Under the pieces are notes generated by a model that was not told the origin of the DNA, ran no database searches, and worked only from the letters and a program-made list of their open reading frames with translations. The position numbers were made by a program, and so were the translations under genes. From contig CAYWJW010000041.1 in NCBI GenBank assembly GCA_964458795.1, positions 1 through 15,258 on the forward strand: a stretch of DNA of 15,258 bases, written 5' to 3'. How positions within the stretch are numbered: position 1 is the first letter of the stretch; each line of letters opens with the position of its first letter. Below are positions 1-7,595 of the stretch, in pieces. Origin of the DNA: JAJTHY01 sp964458795. Its GTDB lineage: Bacteria; Pseudomonadota; Alphaproteobacteria; Rickettsiales; Midichloriaceae.

Positions 1-5
1 TCCAC

Positions 6-1313
6 CTAGCAGCCTAGATACTTGGACGCATAGTACACTCCAAAATAATCAAGCGTAACTCCCTCTGCATCTAATTGCTCATTTAATCGCTTTCCGGCGT
101 TTGTTAGGATTGTAAGCAACCTTTCCATACATACTATTGGGTTTCCATCGTCTTTCTTCATTGCAATAAGATTATTTATTCTACCTTGCTTATCTATCTT
201 ATTAGTTGCGCAAAGTGCTTCATATTCTGCCCAAAAAGCCTCAAATGCATTCAGTATATCTATTAGAAGTGAACTTGGGTATTTTGTTAAATTGAGGAAT
301 TTCATCAAACATGTTCTTTTGTCTGAGCTATACTCAAAAATCTTGTACAAACAATACAAGAAACTTGCATCATCCAAAAGTATATCAACTTGGTGAAGTT
401 TATCTACATATGCTGCAAATAAGTCCCCAAACTTATCATTGAATACACCCTCTTGAATCAGTTTAACTCCGGCCTTTCCAAACTTAATATATAGCCTATT
501 AAAACCTGGAGATAAGTGAGGTGGCACAAGCCACGTCCAATTATCCAAGTATTCATCACAACGCATCTTACGACAATCATTCCGCATAGATTTCAAAGTA
601 AAGGCGTTGGTGCTTTCTTTACTTCTTTCTTCCTCCTCAGCATAGTGCACTACTAACTGGTTATGGTTGCTCTTAAGTTTGCGTATCACAAATCCAAGTG
701 GAGGATTGCTTATATTGAAGTCTGCCACTGCCACCTCTACCTCATCTCCTGCTTTTATAGAAGTTATGACACCGTATTTTATCTTCTCACTGTAACAATA
801 CCCAGTTTCTACCACATCATAAAAATCCGAACCCTCATCTCCTTCAAATTCTTTAAATTCCTGTTCAACTAACTTAAAACTAGGCAGTTCTTGTGGCTTT
901 TGTGTTTTGCGCATTTCTCTGCGCAGTTCTGTAACTTTAGCTTCGATATTATCAAGATATGTCTGGTTATGTTTCCATACATTCTCCACAACCGCATGCT
1001 GAAACTGTTTATACATTCCATTGAAAATTTCTGAGGAATCTCGTGTACATAATATTTCAACAAAATAAGTTACTTTAGATGCGAGATGTTTTAGCAATTC
1101 TAAAGACAAACTCTCTTGCGCTTCATGAGTAAATTGGATAAATAGTCTTTTTGTTCCTAGCTCTGTTAATCTAGACAATAATTTGCTTAAGATTTCATTC
1201 TTTATTTGTGATACATCAGTGATTTGAAGACACGCACTGCCATTAGCAAGTGCCTCTATTAAAGTAGCTTCTAGATCATCTGTAATAACATCAAGCGTTA
1301 TAAACTCCTTCAC
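6..1313 (-). CDS. Large soluble protein of unknown family
   Basis: I do not recognise this protein. The reading frame is open up to an ATG at 1337, but nothing resembling a ribosome binding site precedes that ATG. A GTG at 1311-1313 has GGAGG four bases upstream and gives a natural-looking N-terminus (MKEFITLDVITDD, 435 residues), so I chose it; the ATG start would give 443 residues. No signal peptide or membrane segment is visible. The first ~90 residues alternate short hydrophobic strands and amphipathic helices. A charged helical stretch (KVTELRREMRKTQKPQE) could be a short coiled coil. An acidic region (EFKEFEGDEGSDFYD) follows, and the C-terminal half looks helical, with aromatic and cysteine residues scattered without metal-site spacing. 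It stands alone: about 1 kb of repeat-rich DNA lies upstream, and its stop codon is next to the window edge. A host-directed effector is possible but unsupported. Confidence 0.75.
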   Translation of the reverse strand: MKEFITLDVITDDLEATLIEALANGSACLQITDVSQIKNEILSKLLSRLTELGTKRLFIQFTHEAQESLSLELLKHLASKVTYFVEILCTRDSSEIFNGMYKQFQHAVVENVWKHNQTYLDNIEAKVTELRREMRKTQKPQELPSFKLVEQEFKEFEGDEGSDFYDVVETGYCYSEKIKYGVITSIKAGDEVEVAVADFNISNPPLGFVIRKLKSNHNQLVVHYAEEEERSKESTNAFTLKSMRNDCRKMRCDEYLDNWTWLVPPHLSPGFNRLYIKFGKAGVKLIQEGVFNDKFGDLFAAYVDKLHQVDILLDDASFLYCLYKIFEYSSDKRTCLMKFLNLTKYPSSLLIDILNAFEAFWAEYEALCATNKIDKQGRINNLIAMKKDDGNPIVCMERLLTILTNAGKRLNEQLDAEGVTLDYFGVYYASKYLGC

Positions 1314-1368
1314 CTCTCCTCCACGCATTCCTTTCATTTAGATTTTCTATATAATATATTTACTTAAC

Positions 1369-1377
1369 AGTATACCA
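1369..1377 (-). promoter_or_regulatory. Extended -10 promoter candidate for the unknown gene at 1313
   Basis: On the minus strand, TGG-TATACT forms an extended -10 motif (TGn plus a hexamer matching TATAAT at five of six bases). It would start transcription around 1362, about 50 nt before the favoured GTG start. No good -35 hexamer is visible at normal spacing, which extended -10 promoters can tolerate. Confidence 0.35.
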
Positions 1378-1488
1378 TGCATATGTTACAATTTTATTAA
1401 GTTGAACAAATTAGTTTTCTGTTTAGACATAAATGAAGGACTCAAGTGGAAGGTTGTATGGTTTGCAAAAATACTTCTTATGGATCTG

Positions 1489-1650
1489 ATACCAATTCCG
1501 GTAAATAACTGCACAGATGCGCTTCATCTTTTGATTTTTTTTAGTCGCCACTGAAAACCCAAAATATGTAGAATATTATGGGCTTTCAGCGACTTCCCAA
1601 AAAATCAAAATTTATCCCGCATCTATACAGTTATTTACCGGAATTGGTAT
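1489..1650. mobile_element. MITE-like palindromic element with perfect 23-bp terminal inverted repeats
   Basis: The left end (1489-1511, beginning ATACCAATTCCGG) is the exact reverse complement of the right end (1628-1650). Inside these ends the arms still match imperfectly (AGATGCG, TTTTGATTTTTT, AGTCGC, TGAAA.CCC) up to a ~19-nt AT-rich centre at 1561-1579. The 162-bp unit has no coding capacity, so it fits a miniature inverted-repeat transposable element that would need a transposase supplied elsewhere. A TA dinucleotide sits at each extremity, as expected for IS630/Tc1-type insertion into TA, but the palindrome itself also produces this, so the superfamily is only a guess. Transcribed, it would fold into one very long hairpin. 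Confidence 0.7.
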
Positions 1651-1712
1651 GAGTTCAAGATTAAAAACGAGTAATATGTGAAATATAAGAACTATATATC
1701 GCATCCTTGTCT

Positions 1713-1733
1713 CCCCGCTACTTGATAGCGGGG
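1713..1733. repeat. REP-like hairpin, 8-bp perfect stem
   Basis: CCCCGCTA and TAGCGGGG form a perfect 8-bp stem around a 5-nt loop. It is strikingly GC-rich against the AT-rich surroundings. Neither side is followed directly by a T-tract (the nearest lies about 20 nt away on the plus strand), so it is better read as a small palindromic repeat than as an intrinsic terminator. Confidence 0.5.
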
Positions 1734-1828
1734 TCCATGTTCCAATAGAAAATTATTTTTTTTAATTATTTAAGTCCAAAACTCTCTTTCTATAAAACAT
1801 TTTGAGCGTTAGTGAAGCCTTAATATGG

Positions 1829-1852
1829 ATCTCGCGATCGCAGTCGCGGGGT
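1829..1852. repeat. REP-like hairpin with GATC/GGTGAC borders
   Basis: ATCTCGCGA pairs with TCGCGGGGT (two G-U type positions) around a six-base loop, giving a GC-rich hairpin preceded by GGATC and followed by GTGACA. The borders resemble those of the hairpin at 2281-2305, while the stem sequence is different. Confidence 0.45.
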
Positions 1853-2027
1853 GACAGGAATTGGGCTTTCCTTGCTGTATTACTTATAACCTAATCCCGA
1901 ACTGAGGTTTAAACATGGGTACCGCAATCAAGTCGGTGTTGCTGCATGGAAGTTTAAGATCCTTTAAATCAAGCAACTATGGGCGTGAAAGCAGTGTTTG
2001 TAGTGACTGTGACCCCACCTCTTAATT

Positions 2028-2127
2028 TCCTAGATCCCCATGTCGCTTCGCTCCTCAGGATGACGAAGGGCTGGTGTTACCAGAGTTCCGTTATCATGAG
2101 GTGCGAAAGCGATGTAGGGATCTAGGA
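2028..2127. repeat. 100-bp imperfect palindrome
   Basis: The left arm (2028-2057, TCCTAGATCCCCATGTCGCT...) matches the reverse complement of the right arm (2097-2127) at most positions, with a one-base gap and a few substitutions. The centre contains a second small hairpin, CTGG/CCAG, at 2071-2083. GGATGACG at 2058-2065 resembles the right border of the smaller hairpins nearby. No gene is inside. It looks like two REP-type units in inverted orientation. Confidence 0.55.
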
Positions 2128-2212
2128 TTCAATCACACTTTTTCTATCTTATATTTATTACTATACTTGACTCTCTAGCATCAATGGAAGTCCCTATGAA
2201 AAATATTTTTGC
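2126..2212. repeat. Dispersed ~87-nt repeat, copy A
   Basis: This stretch aligns with 9881-9966 in the same orientation. Shared blocks include GATTCAA, TATCTTATATTTA, AATGGAAGTCCCT and ATATTTTTGC, with substitutions and small indels between them. Neither copy has terminal inverted repeats. Both lie between two minus-strand genes. Copy A directly follows the 100-bp palindrome. Confidence 0.6.
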
Positions 2213-2228
2213 GCTTCTCTAAGCCGCA

Positions 2229-2263
2229 TAAAAAGCTAAAGGGCGACCATAAGGCCACCCTTT
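2229..2263 (-). terminator. Intrinsic terminator for the capD-like/solenoid operon
   Basis: On the minus strand AAAGGGTGGCC pairs with GGTCGCCCTTT (11 bp including two G-U pairs) around a UUAU loop, followed by AGCTTTTTATG. It lies about 55 nt beyond the stop codon of the gene ending at 2318 and points away from it, as expected for transcription ending after that gene. Confidence 0.7.
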
Positions 2264-2280
2264 GAATAAAAATTGTATGC

Positions 2281-2305
2281 GATCCTGAAACGAGTTCAGG
2301 ATGAC
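2281..2305. repeat. REP-like hairpin GATCCTGAA...TTCAGGATGAC
   Basis: ATCCTGAA (2282-2289) and TTCAGGAT (2295-2302) form a perfect 8-bp stem around a 5-nt loop, bordered by GATC and GGATGAC. No T-tract follows on either strand. A degenerate copy in inverse orientation is visible at 9826-9847, next to the second copy of the dispersed repeat. Confidence 0.55.
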
Positions 2306-2317
2306 TATGATTTATTA

Positions 2318-3034
2318 TTAAAGTGCTTTGTCATCCTTACGAATGCCGCCAACAATTCCTTGCATGATCACTTTATCGCCTTTTACCACCACTTCGCCTT
2401 CACCAGCTTTGAACTCTATGTCGTTTTTAATACTAGTGGTGCCGCTTAATACAACAGTTTGCTTCTGACCAGCTTGCTTAGGCTCAAGAATTACAAGTTC
2501 GTCTATGGTTGCATTTTCTAAAGTAGCGTCTTCAGAGTTAATTTTTAATGTTTTGAACTTGCTATCCTTAACACTCACAGACCCAAGAGCCTGTGCTATA
2601 TCTTTAACTTCGATACCATTGGTATTTAAAGCGTCTGAAACGTGCAATTCACTAACTCTAACTCTTTCAAGTGTAGCTGAACCGGATACGTTCAATTTTC
2701 CTATAGCACAATCAACACAATGAAAAGGGCCTTTTATATCCATCTCTTGAATTTTTACATCAGCTAACTCTGCAGGTCCGCTAATTTCTAGTTTCGCAAA
2801 CTCAGAATTACTGCTTTTCGTCACCGGTCCATCAACTGACATGGTTCCTTTAACATTAATATTAGAGAAATTAAGAGGTCCACTTACCTTAACATTCCCA
2901 GAGAATGTTTGGTCCTTAAGTTCTGTAGGACCTTGGAAAGCGTTGAAATTACCCATTTTAGTTCCTATCAGGTATAATGCTACACCTAGTATTAGCACAA
3001 CTATTATGGTTCTATTTTTACGTGACATTGCCAT
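2318..3034 (-). CDS. Membrane-anchored beta-solenoid repeat protein, function unknown
   Basis: The ATG at 3034 is preceded by GGAAGG with six-base spacing, giving 238 residues; an upstream GTG at 3064 has no such site. A short basic N-terminus is followed by one membrane segment (about residues 9-25). From about residue 48 to 183 the chain is built of ~16-residue repeats resembling L-x-V-S-G-P-a-x-L-x-x-v-x-V-x-e (units near 48, 64, 82, 98, 114, 130, 146, 163), the pattern of a right-handed beta-solenoid. The C-terminus (SGTTSIKNDIEFKAGEGEVV) recalls polymer-forming, bactofilin-like or DUF4097-like adhesin-type solenoids, but I cannot assign a family. One repeat carries a C-x-x-C pair (C106, C109). 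If the N-terminus is a signal anchor, the solenoid is periplasmic. The gene starts 35 bp after the sugar dehydratase stop, is probably co-transcribed with it, and may have an envelope or surface-glycan role (inference). Confidence 0.85.
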   Translation of the reverse strand: MAMSRKNRTIIVVLILGVALYLIGTKMGNFNAFQGPTELKDQTFSGNVKVSGPLNFSNINVKGTMSVDGPVTKSSNSEFAKLEISGPAELADVKIQEMDIKGPFHCVDCAIGKLNVSGSATLERVRVSELHVSDALNTNGIEVKDIAQALGSVSVKDSKFKTLKINSEDATLENATIDELVILEPKQAGQKQTVVLSGTTSIKNDIEFKAGEGEVVVKGDKVIMQGIVGGIRKDDKAL

Positions 3035-3069
3035 GAAAAACCTTCCGAAATTTAAATAATACACTTTTA

Positions 3070-4971
3070 CTATAAATCTTTTTTTACATTATGCACAAGC
3101 TTTTTGATTATCATATTGCATTTCTTTTCATTTCTCTCCTTTAGAGCAGCAAGCAAGGCTGCAAATTGCTTGGCAAATCGCGTCTTTTCAATTTTGTCTG
3201 GATGCGCAAGAAAGATATCATTAGACTCTGTTTTTTCTAAACTTTCATGATCTGTCACTAAAATTTCATGCAGCTTCTCGCCAGGTCTAAGGCCAGTAAA
3301 TTTGATCTTTATATCCTCATATGGCTTGAGTCCTGCTAACATTATCATCTGCAGCGCTAAATCTAAAATTTTTACCGGTTCACCCATATCAAGTACATAT
3401 GTTTTGCACATTACTTTTTTATCATCAAGTGCTGCAGCCTGAAGCACAAGCCCAACTGCTTCTGGTATCGTCATGAAATATCTAGTGGTTTCAGGATGAG
3501 TTACGGTAACTGGCCCACCAGCCTCAATTTGCTTTTCAAAAAGCGGTACTACTGAACCATTTGATCCAAGAACATTACCAAATCTCACCACACTTATTTT
3601 AGTGTCATCACCTGAGCAACTTTCACAAATCATCTCCGCTACCCGCTTTGAAGCCCCCATAAAACTTAATGGATTTACAGCTTTATCAGTTGAAATAAAT
3701 ACAAGCTGATTCACTTTGTGTTTAAGTGCAGACTTGATTACATTTAATGTTCCCAAAACATTGACCGCAACAGCCTGAAGCTTATGCTTTTCTAGCATTG
3801 GCACATGCTTAAGGGCTGCAGCGTGGAATATAATATCTGGCTTGATTACGGATATTATTTGTTCAACTTCTAAACTATCTCTCACATCAGCTAGGGAAGC
3901 CTGTACTGTCGTGCTAGGAAATTTAAGCTTACACTCCTGTTCTATTTCGTATAGCAAGAATTCACTATTATCGAATAGGTGAATTTCTTTAGCATCAAAT
4001 CCCGCACATTGCCTAACTATTTCAGATCCTATCGAGCCCCCAGCTCCCGTAACCAATATGACCTTGTTTTTGATCATATTTTTAATTTGTGCAAAATCTA
4101 GACTGCGCTGCGACCTCCGCAATAGATCTTCCACAGCTATAGGTTGCAGCGCAGCTCCTGCTCCACTGATGTTGTGTGAAAGCTCTGTAAGTTTGGGCAA
4201 CCTTGAAATTGGTATAGCGAGTTCTTTACAGGTTGAGATCAAGCCCTGAAGTAATCCAGACAGTTGCGCCTCAGACCCCACAAGAATACGTGTAGGCCGC
4301 TGTTTCTTTTTAGTTAGGTCAGCTATAACCTTTTTAAAATATTTAATATCCCCAATAATTGGCACTCCAGATAATAAGCGGCCAATATTCTGCTTTTTAT
4401 CAAGAATACCAACTGGTCGATAAGGTGGATTCTGCATACGCCCCAATTCATCGATGAATAGCTCAACACTGCGGCTTATGCCAATTATCAGCACTAAATT
4501 TGGTATATAAGTGGTTTTGCGGAATATTGAATCAAGAGAGGCTTCACGATAGAGTTTATATAGCATGCGTGGCAGTGCAGTTGCAAATATCAATAGTAGC
4601 CAATCGATAAATATTACTGAACGAGGAAAGCTTTCCAAACGATTGGTAAAGAATAATGCAAGAGTAAATAATAATATGGTTAGAGTTGAATACTTAAAAT
4701 ATCTGATTAAGTAATCAGGATTAAAATATCTCCATATGTCTCTGTATACATTTAGAACTATGCTGCTTATAAATGCACAGAATACGAAAAGTAGATCTTG
4801 GTTTATAAGATCTTTACTATAAATATTCATGGTATCACCCAAGCGCAAATAGACGCCCAAAAAGGCCACCATCGACGCTGCTACTAGGTCGATTGATAGG
4901 GCTATAACATTTTTTGCACTAGTACTTCTAAACATGTAAGGACCAAATCTATTCAGTGAAGAATACAGCAT
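3070..4971 (-). CDS. capD: Membrane-bound nucleoside-diphosphate-sugar 4,6-dehydratase, FlaA1/CapD/WbpM/PglF type
   Basis: The protein has 633 residues from the ATG at 4971; a TTG at 5010 would add 13, and neither has a clear ribosome site. Four hydrophobic segments in the first ~150 residues form the usual membrane domain. A degenerate Rossmann region (IPNLVLIIGISRS onward) follows, then the catalytic short-chain dehydrogenase-type domain from about residue 300. That domain shows the nucleotide-binding loop GAGGSIG (309-315), T428-D429-K430, and M438-x3-K442, in which methionine replaces the classical tyrosine as in PglF/WbpM relatives. Family members remove water from UDP-GlcNAc to form the 4-keto-6-deoxy sugar used for QuiNAc, FucNAc or bacillosamine-type sugars in surface glycans. 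The exact product here is unknown. Length is normal and key residues are present. It heads a two-gene operon and diverges from leuS across 89 bp. The symbol is used loosely for the family. Confidence 0.93.
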   Translation of the reverse strand: MLYSSLNRFGPYMFRSTSAKNVIALSIDLVAASMVAFLGVYLRLGDTMNIYSKDLINQDLLFVFCAFISSIVLNVYRDIWRYFNPDYLIRYFKYSTLTILLFTLALFFTNRLESFPRSVIFIDWLLLIFATALPRMLYKLYREASLDSIFRKTTYIPNLVLIIGISRSVELFIDELGRMQNPPYRPVGILDKKQNIGRLLSGVPIIGDIKYFKKVIADLTKKKQRPTRILVGSEAQLSGLLQGLISTCKELAIPISRLPKLTELSHNISGAGAALQPIAVEDLLRRSQRSLDFAQIKNMIKNKVILVTGAGGSIGSEIVRQCAGFDAKEIHLFDNSEFLLYEIEQECKLKFPSTTVQASLADVRDSLEVEQIISVIKPDIIFHAAALKHVPMLEKHKLQAVAVNVLGTLNVIKSALKHKVNQLVFISTDKAVNPLSFMGASKRVAEMICESCSGDDTKISVVRFGNVLGSNGSVVPLFEKQIEAGGPVTVTHPETTRYFMTIPEAVGLVLQAAALDDKKVMCKTYVLDMGEPVKILDLALQMIMLAGLKPYEDIKIKFTGLRPGEKLHEILVTDHESLEKTESNDIFLAHPDKIEKTRFAKQFAALLAALKERNEKKCNMIIKKLVHNVKKDL

Positions 4972-5027
4972 AAAATCTACTTGTAAAAAATTTTTGTTTG
5001 GGACTAGCAAGTTTTATTATGCTGCTT

Positions 5028-5033
5028 TATAAT
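5028..5033 (+). promoter_or_regulatory. -10 element candidate for leuS
   Basis: A perfect TATAAT lies 27 bp before the leuS start codon, in the 89-bp divergent spacer between the dehydratase gene and leuS. No convincing -35 hexamer is found 16-18 bp upstream, so the assignment rests on the -10 and its position. Confidence 0.4.
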
Positions 5034-5060
5034 AGGATCATAAAATTTTAGTAGTTATTT

Positions 5061-7595
5061 ATGAGATCTGCACATGCTTTATATAGCCAAACAATAGATA
5101 AGAAGTGGCAAAAGATTTGGAAAGAACGTGGGATCTTTAAGGTAGCCCATGATAAAAGCAGACCAAAATTCTATGTGCTAGAGATGTTCCCCTACCCTTC
5201 TGGCAACTTGCATATGGGGCATTTGCGCAACTACACCATTGGTGATGTAATCGCACGCTTCCGCACTCGCCAAGGCTATAATGTGATGCATCCAATGGGA
5301 TGGGACGCCTTTGGATTACCAGCTGAGAATGCAGCCATTGAAAATAAGATACATCCGCATAAGTGGACTTTAGACAATATCGCGCATATGCGATCCCAGT
5401 TTGATCCAATAGGTCTAACATATGATTGGGATAGAGAGATTGCAACATGCTTACCTGATTATTACAAGCATCAACAAGCGATTTTTATAGATTTTTATCA
5501 AAATGGTTTAGCTTATCAAAAAGAATCTGTAGTCAACTGGGATCCTATTGATAATACTGTACTTGCTAATGAACAAGTGGTTGATGGTCGCGGATGGAGA
5601 TCTGGCGCAGTGGTTGAACGCCGCAAGTTAACTCAGTGGTTTATTAAAATAACTGACTTTGCAGAAGAACTGTTAGATGGTCTGAAAACCTTAACCGAAT
5701 GGCCTGAGAAGGTTCGTATTATGCAGGCAAACTGGATAGGTAAATCTAAAGGAGCCAATATACGTTTTAAAGTTGAGGGCCGCAAAGATAAGCAAATTGA
5801 AATTTACACTACACGTCCTGACACCATTTTTGGCGCGAGCTTCATTGGTGTTTCTCCACACCATCCTGCCCTTATTAATGGAGATATTGAAGGTCTTGCT
5901 GAATTCATTAAAGAAGCAGATGCATTGGGCGTATCTGAGGAAGCTATAGATACTACAGAGAAAAAGGGCATATTTACCGGACTTTATGCCATACACCCAT
6001 TTGATAGCTCAATAAAGCTACCAGTATATGCAGTAAACTTTGTAGTAATGGAATATGGTACTGGGGCAATTTTTGGTTGCCCTGCACATGATGAGCGTGA
6101 CCATGCGTTCGCCCTTAAATATAATCTACCGATACTTCAAGTAGTTGAACCTCATGAAGGAGTAGAAATAAATCTCGCAAAACATGCTTATACAGAGAAC
6201 TATGATGGCAAGATAATCAATTCTGAGTTTTTGAATGGCTTAAGTGTTGAGCAAGCTAAAACTGCAGTGATAGCTAAACTGGAAGAGGTTGGCGCTGGAT
6301 TTGGGAAAACTCAGTACCGCCTTAGGGACTGGGGTGTGTCTAGACAAAGGTATTGGGGATGCCCAATTCCAATTATTCACTGCAAAACCTGCGGTGCATT
6401 ACCCGTTCCAAAGGCCCAACTTCCGGTTACGTTGCCCGAAGATGTATCGTTTGAAAAGCCCGGCAACCCACTCGCACAGCACCCAACTTGGAAGCACGTG
6501 AAATGCCCTAAATGTGGAGAAGATGCGGTTCGTGAGACCGATACTTTTGACACATTCATGGATTCATCTTGGTACTTTGCTCGTTTCTGCAACAATAAGT
6601 TTGATCAACCAATTGATAAAGAAGCTGCAAATTACTGGCTTCCAGTTGATCAATATATCGGAGGAATCGAGCATGCAGTACTGCATTTACTATATGCCCG
6701 TTTCTTCACCAGGGCGCTTAAAAAATGTGGCTATTTAGATGTAGAAGAACCATTTAAACGACTACTAACTCAAGGCATGGTTAACCATGAGACTTATCGT
6801 GCTAAGAATGGCAAATGGCTGCTTCCGGAAGATGTAAAGATAGAGTCTGGCAAAGCTCATATGAGATCGACTGGTGAAGAGGTAAGTATTGGTCGCATAG
6901 AGAAGATGAGTAAGTCCAAGAAGAACGTTGTTGATCCTGGTGTTATAATAAATAAATACGGCGCTGATACAGCCAGAATGTTTTTGCTTTCTGACTCCCC
7001 TCCTGAAAAGGACCTTGAGTGGACGACTACAGGAGCAGAAGGATGCGTAAAGTTTATCAATCGTTTGTTTAAGGCATATAATTCTTTAAGCTCTCAGAAT
7101 CAATCCCCAAAGCCTGATGATCGCAAGCTAACTTCTTTGATCCATAAGACCATTTATTCAGTTACGGATGATCTATATAAATATCATTTTAACCGAGCGA
7201 TCGCAAGAATTAGGGAATTGGCCAATGAATTGGGGGAAGATTCATATTCGGCTAAAGCCCGCTTAGATGCATTAAAAACTATAGTTCAACTCCTAAATCC
7301 AATTACTCCGCATGCGACCGAAGAACTATGGAGCCTAATGGGAGAAACAAGCTTGCTTGCAACGCACAGCTGGCCCGTAGCTGACACTTCAAAATTAGTG
7401 GATGAGACTGTCACAATTGCTGTACAAGTATTAGGCAAAATGCGTGGAACCATCGAGATTTCTAAAGATGCCAATGAGCAATCCATCCTTGAGGCTGCAC
7501 TTGAATTACAAAATGTTAAGAATCAATTAGATGGAAAAGTAATTAAAAAACATATATATGTTATTAATAAGATAATAAACATAATAGCTGCATGA
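5061..7595 (+). CDS. leuS: Leucine--tRNA ligase
   Basis: LeuRS charges tRNA-Leu with leucine in the cytoplasm. The 844 residues are within the usual bacterial range. Seen in order: the class I HIGH motif as HMGH (51-54) in PYPSGNLHMGHLRNYTIGD; the CP1 editing domain, with TTRPDTIFGASF and the CPAHDERD motif whose D344/D347 match the family's editing aspartates; a zinc-ribbon insertion with C441-x2-C444 and C482-x2-C485; DSSWYFARFC in the catalytic core; KMSKS at 615-619; then the anticodon-binding and C-terminal domains. The ATG at 5061 is the natural start, 51 residues before HIGH; the ribosome site is weak. The stop overlaps the next gene as ATGA, suggesting translational coupling. In many proteobacteria lptE and holA follow leuS; here a cpoB-like gene does. 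Confidence 0.98.
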   Translation: MRSAHALYSQTIDKKWQKIWKERGIFKVAHDKSRPKFYVLEMFPYPSGNLHMGHLRNYTIGDVIARFRTRQGYNVMHPMGWDAFGLPAENAAIENKIHPHKWTLDNIAHMRSQFDPIGLTYDWDREIATCLPDYYKHQQAIFIDFYQNGLAYQKESVVNWDPIDNTVLANEQVVDGRGWRSGAVVERRKLTQWFIKITDFAEELLDGLKTLTEWPEKVRIMQANWIGKSKGANIRFKVEGRKDKQIEIYTTRPDTIFGASFIGVSPHHPALINGDIEGLAEFIKEADALGVSEEAIDTTEKKGIFTGLYAIHPFDSSIKLPVYAVNFVVMEYGTGAIFGCPAHDERDHAFALKYNLPILQVVEPHEGVEINLAKHAYTENYDGKIINSEFLNGLSVEQAKTAVIAKLEEVGAGFGKTQYRLRDWGVSRQRYWGCPIPIIHCKTCGALPVPKAQLPVTLPEDVSFEKPGNPLAQHPTWKHVKCPKCGEDAVRETDTFDTFMDSSWYFARFCNNKFDQPIDKEAANYWLPVDQYIGGIEHAVLHLLYARFFTRALKKCGYLDVEEPFKRLLTQGMVNHETYRAKNGKWLLPEDVKIESGKAHMRSTGEEVSIGRIEKMSKSKKNVVDPGVIINKYGADTARMFLLSDSPPEKDLEWTTTGAEGCVKFINRLFKAYNSLSSQNQSPKPDDRKLTSLIHKTIYSVTDDLYKYHFNRAIARIRELANELGEDSYSAKARLDALKTIVQLLNPITPHATEELWSLMGETSLLATHSWPVADTSKLVDETVTIAVQVLGKMRGTIEISKDANEQSILEAALELQNVKNQLDGKVIKKHIYVINKIINIIAA

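Larger units (their letters stand above)
1338..2317. other. Gene-free, repeat-rich intergenic region
   Basis: About 980 bp without a credible gene on either strand; all frames are broken frequently. It contains a MITE-like palindrome (1489-1650), small hairpins at 1713-1733, 1829-1852 and 2282-2302, a long imperfect palindrome (2028-2127), a dispersed repeat copy (2126-2212) and an intrinsic terminator (2229-2263). The stretches 1380-1488, 1651-1710 and 1860-2027 show nothing I can name. The region separates two minus-strand genes and looks like an accumulation site for small palindromic elements. Confidence 0.8.

Noticed and set aside
2281..2305. Perfect 8-bp hairpin considered as a terminator
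   Set aside because: No T-tract follows on either strand, and a better terminator with a T-tract lies just beyond at 2229-2263. It fits the REP-like family instead.
1338..2317. Possible tRNA, small RNA gene or CRISPR array in the long intergenic region
   Set aside because: No cloverleaf with a TTCGA arm was seen, and no regularly spaced direct repeats occur. The structure present is palindromic, not array-like.
3035..3064. GTG start extending the solenoid protein by 10 residues
   Set aside because: The ATG at 3034 has GGAAGG at ideal spacing, whereas the GTG has none and lies only a few bases after the upstream stop codon.
4972..5010. TTG start extending the sugar dehydratase by 13 residues
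   Set aside because: It is a rare start codon without a ribosome site, and the extra residues do not resemble the family N-terminus; the ATG at 4971 is preferred.
5137..5448. 103-codon minus-strand frame inside leuS
   Set aside because: It is antisense to the strongly conserved HIGH region of leuS; its composition is explained as a shadow of that gene.
6289..6738. Two plus-strand frames of about 70 codons within leuS
   Set aside because: They overlap the zinc-ribbon and catalytic core of leuS in another frame and resemble no protein.
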